Part shown: piece after piece, positions 5,865-7,596 of the stretch
Layout: every line of letters begins with the position of its first letter
How positions within the stretch are numbered: position 1 is the first letter of the stretch
Source: Acidimicrobiaceae bacterium
GTDB lineage: Bacteria; Actinomycetota; Acidimicrobiia; Acidimicrobiales; Bog-793
Direction of reading: 5' to 3'
Assembly: GCA_003170375.1 (NCBI GenBank)
Contig: PMZN01000158.1
Coordinates: 6,860-14,455 of the forward strand
Length of the DNA: 7,596 nucleotides
Notes under the pieces: model-generated
Database searches by the model: none
Told to the model about the DNA's origin: nothing
The model's input: the letters and a program-made list of their open reading frames with translations, nothing else
Position numbers and translations under genes: made by a program

Positions 5865-7304
5865 ATGTCTGACTCCTGCCAGGCGCCGCAAGGCTTCCTA
5901 GAGGCAATCAGCGACGCCGTCGGACCCGATCACTGCCTCAGCGATCCGGAGCTCAAGGCCTCCTACGAACTCGACTGGACAAGGCGCTTCGGTGGCCCCG
6001 CCCTTGTCGTGGCCCGGCCCGCGAACACCTCAGAGGTCGCCAAGGTGCTCGCCGCCTGCAACCGGTTCCATGTTGCCGTGGTTCCCCAGGGCGGCAACAC
6101 AGGTCTCGTGGGCGGCTCGGTGCCGAGACACGGCGAGGCAGTGCTGAGCGTCAGCCGTCTCAGCCGCGTCCTCAGCTGCGATCCCGAGGAGGGGCTCATC
6201 GTGGCGGAGGCGGGCACGACGCTCGCCGCGGCGCAGGCGGCGGCGGCAGGCGTGCACGCCGAGCTGGGCATCGACATCGCGGCGCGCGACTCCGCGACGC
6301 TCGGAGGCATGGTCGCCACCAACGCCGGCGGCATCCACGTCATCCGGCACGGCCCGATGCGCGCCCGCCTCGGCGGAATTGAAGTCGTGCTCGCGGACGG
6401 CACCGTCGCGAGCCGCCTGTCGGGGCTCGTGAAGGACAACGTCGGATACGACCTGGCCCAGATCATGGCGGGCAGCGAAGGCACGCTCGGCGTGGTGACA
6501 AAGGTCGTACTCCACCTCGTTCCGGTTCCGCCCTTCCGCGTCACTGCCCTCATCGGTCTGCGTGGCATCGAGCACTCGTCGCCGGACCCGGCTGAAACTG
6601 TCCGCTCCGTGTCGGAGGTGGCAGTCGGGTTGGCAGCTCGGCTGCGCCGACGCGTGGACGGGATCGACGCGCTGGAGCTCGTGTACGCGGACGGGATGAC
6701 GCTCGTCCGGGAGGTGATGAGCCTTCCCGCCCCGCCGGACCCTGGAGCCGACGCCTGGCTTCTTGTGGAGGCCTCGGGCGGGCGGGACCCGAGCGACATG
6801 CTCGCCGAAGCCATCGAGGACGCCCCGGGGGTCACAGAAGTCGCCGTCGGCGACGATGCGGGCGGCCGCGCTCGCCTGTGGGCGTACCGTGAGCGCCATA
6901 CCGAGGCGATCGCGACGCTCGGAGTGCCTCACAAGCTCGACCTGACGCTGCCGATGAAGGCTTTCGCCGAGTTCGCCGGTGCAGTCCGGTCCGAAGTCTC
7001 GGCGGCATTGCGCGGGCGAACCGACACGCGAGTCATCATGTTCGGCCACGTCGGTGACGGGAACCTGCACGTCAACATGATCGGCCCCGAGCCCGAGGAC
7101 TACCGCGCCGATGACGCCGTCTTCCGGATGGTGATACTGCGCGGCGGCTCCATCAGCGCCGAGCACGGAGTCGGCGTCGCAAAGCTCGACCTCGTCTCGG
7201 CGGCCCGCTCGGCCGGCGACCTAACGGTCATGCGGAGGGTTAAGGACGCGCTCGACCCGAGCGGGATACTCAACCCTGGTGTGCTCCTGCCGCCCGTTGG
7301 CTAG
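5865..7304 (+). CDS. FAD-linked 2-hydroxyacid dehydrogenase (GlcD / D-2-hydroxyglutarate or D-lactate dehydrogenase type)
   Basis: A 479-residue soluble or membrane-associated flavoprotein of the VAO/PCMH superfamily. The N-terminal FAD_binding_4 domain (about 45-220) contains PQGGNTGLVGGSVP (74-87), LGGMVATNAGG (146-156), KDNVGYDL (190-197) and GSEGTLGVVT (203-212), all FAD-contact motifs. The C-terminal FAD-oxidase domain (about 225-475) has HKLDLTLPM (356-364), FGHVGDGNLHVN (393-404), SISAEHGVG (429-437) and DPSGILNPG (464-472). H395, H402 and E433/H434 are the likely metal and substrate site. Such enzymes oxidise D-2-hydroxyacids such as glycolate, D-lactate or D-2-hydroxyglutarate and pass electrons on from FAD. 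The GGNTGLVGGSVP form is typical of the D-2-hydroxyglutarate/D-lactate branch, but motifs alone do not settle the substrate. There is no fused Fe-S domain, and no GlcE or GlcF partner lies beside it. Length is full for the family. Confidence 0.92.
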   Translation: MSDSCQAPQGFLEAISDAVGPDHCLSDPELKASYELDWTRRFGGPALVVARPANTSEVAKVLAACNRFHVAVVPQGGNTGLVGGSVPRHGEAVLSVSRLSRVLSCDPEEGLIVAEAGTTLAAAQAAAAGVHAELGIDIAARDSATLGGMVATNAGGIHVIRHGPMRARLGGIEVVLADGTVASRLSGLVKDNVGYDLAQIMAGSEGTLGVVTKVVLHLVPVPPFRVTALIGLRGIEHSSPDPAETVRSVSEVAVGLAARLRRRVDGIDALELVYADGMTLVREVMSLPAPPDPGADAWLLVEASGGRDPSDMLAEAIEDAPGVTEVAVGDDAGGRARLWAYRERHTEAIATLGVPHKLDLTLPMKAFAEFAGAVRSEVSAALRGRTDTRVIMFGHVGDGNLHVNMIGPEPEDYRADDAVFRMVILRGGSISAEHGVGVAKLDLVSAARSAGDLTVMRRVKDALDPSGILNPGVLLPPVG

Positions 7305-7333
7305 CAGGATTCGGCGCGCCCTGGCGGAGGCAG

Positions 7334-7339
7334 TACCGT
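7334..7339 (+). promoter_or_regulatory. Candidate -10 element (TACCGT) for the EamA gene
   Basis: TACCGT, identical to the hexamer at 766-771, ends 7 bases before the GTG at 7347. The purine-rich GGCGGAGG at 7323-7330 is 16 bases from the GTG, too far to act as a Shine-Dalgarno. The arrangement favours a leaderless GTG start. Confidence 0.4.
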
Positions 7340-7346
7340 CCTTGAT

Positions 7347-7596
7347 GTGTCAAGGCGCGCATGGCTCCTCTTCGGCGCGCTCAGCGCCATATGGGGCGTG
7401 CCGTACCTACTGATACGCATATCGGTACGGGAAGTGGCACCGTCGACGCTCATCTTCTTCCGCACGGCGCCGGTCGCGTTGGTCCTCCTGCCGGTGATCG
7501 CCTACCGCAGGCAACTGCCCGAGCTTGTGCGCTGTTGGCGGCCGTTGCTCGCGTATACGGCGGCAGAGATCCTGCTGCCCTGGCTCATGCTCTTCA
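7347..7596 (+). CDS. EamA/DMT-family membrane transporter, N-terminal part (3' end outside window)
   Basis: An open frame of 83 codons runs from a GTG at 7347 to the right edge without a stop. The translation begins MSRRAWLLFGALSAIWGVPY and continues with LLIRISVREVAPSTLIFFR, then a hydrophobic segment (VALVLLPVIAYRRQLPEL), and a further hydrophobic stretch after a WRPLL motif. A short basic N-terminus, a first helix ending in WG-x-P-Y/F, and the P-S-x-L-x-F-x-R motif leading helix 2 are hallmarks of EamA (DUF6) drug/metabolite transporters, which have ten helices in about 290-300 residues. Only the first two to three helices are in the window. Such proteins export or import small metabolites; no substrate can be inferred. 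The start was chosen because the ATG at 7345 is in another frame and TACCGT at 7334-7339 fits a leaderless GTG. Confidence 0.8.
   Translation, partial: MSRRAWLLFGALSAIWGVPYLLIRISVREVAPSTLIFFRTAPVALVLLPVIAYRRQLPELVRCWRPLLAYTAAEILLPWLMLF

Noticed and set aside
5963..7166. Two long minus-strand open frames (290 and 378 codons) opposite the FAD oxidoreductase
   Set aside because: The oxidoreductase shows uninterrupted family motifs across the same stretch. The antisense translations are low-complexity and without domains.
1..7596. A mobile, defence or other novel multi-gene system
   Set aside because: Nothing supports it: no transposase, integrase, toxin-antitoxin pair, repeat array or composition shift is visible, and every full-length gene belongs to a known family.

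Overview
The window is GC-rich (roughly two thirds G+C by eye), with strong G/C bias at third codon positions, frequent GTG/TTG starts and very tight gene packing. Together with a mycothiol-transferase-like DinB protein and a MutT1-like NUDIX hydrolase, this points to an actinobacterium. Acidimicrobiia or a related deep lineage is a guess that the sequence alone cannot prove. No rRNA, tRNA, CRISPR array, insertion sequence, integrase or phage gene is visible. It looks like an ordinary chromosomal stretch rather than an accessory island.

Layout from left to right. (1) The 3' end of an FtsX/MacB-type ABC transporter permease (+, cut by the left edge). (2) A DinB/DUF664 metal-binding protein of the mycothiol-transferase kind (+), with its own promoter-like element and a near-consensus Shine-Dalgarno. 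(3) A minus-strand pair, convergent with the gene before it: a large CYTH-CHAD fusion protein followed, with an apparent short overlap, by a small stand-alone DprA/Smf-like Rossmann protein. (4) A MutT1-like NUDIX hydrolase (+), divergent from the CYTH-CHAD gene across a roughly 60-bp intergenic region. (5) A full-length two-domain ChrA chromate-transporter homologue (-), convergent with the NUDIX gene. (6) A GlcD/D-2-hydroxyglutarate-dehydrogenase-type FAD oxidoreductase (+), divergent from chrA. (7) The 5' end of an EamA/DMT-family membrane transporter (+, cut by the right edge).

The only plausible functional grouping is the centre. CHAD domains bind inorganic polyphosphate, CYTH domains belong to the triphosphate tunnel fold, and MutT1-type NUDIX enzymes hydrolyse nucleotide and dinucleoside polyphosphates, so CYTH-CHAD and NUDIX may form a polyphosphate/nucleotide-housekeeping pair. 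No polyphosphate kinase lies in the window. The DprA-like gene is probably translationally coupled to CYTH-CHAD, which is an unusual partner. The remaining genes look like unrelated single units.

A second theme is gene expression. Several starts (NUDIX, EamA, ChrA and probably CYTH-CHAD) have a TANNNT hexamer ending 6-9 bases before the start codon and no usable Shine-Dalgarno, the geometry of leaderless transcripts. The DinB gene is the clear exception, with a leader and a strong ribosome binding site. I found no convincing evidence for a wholly new biological system here.
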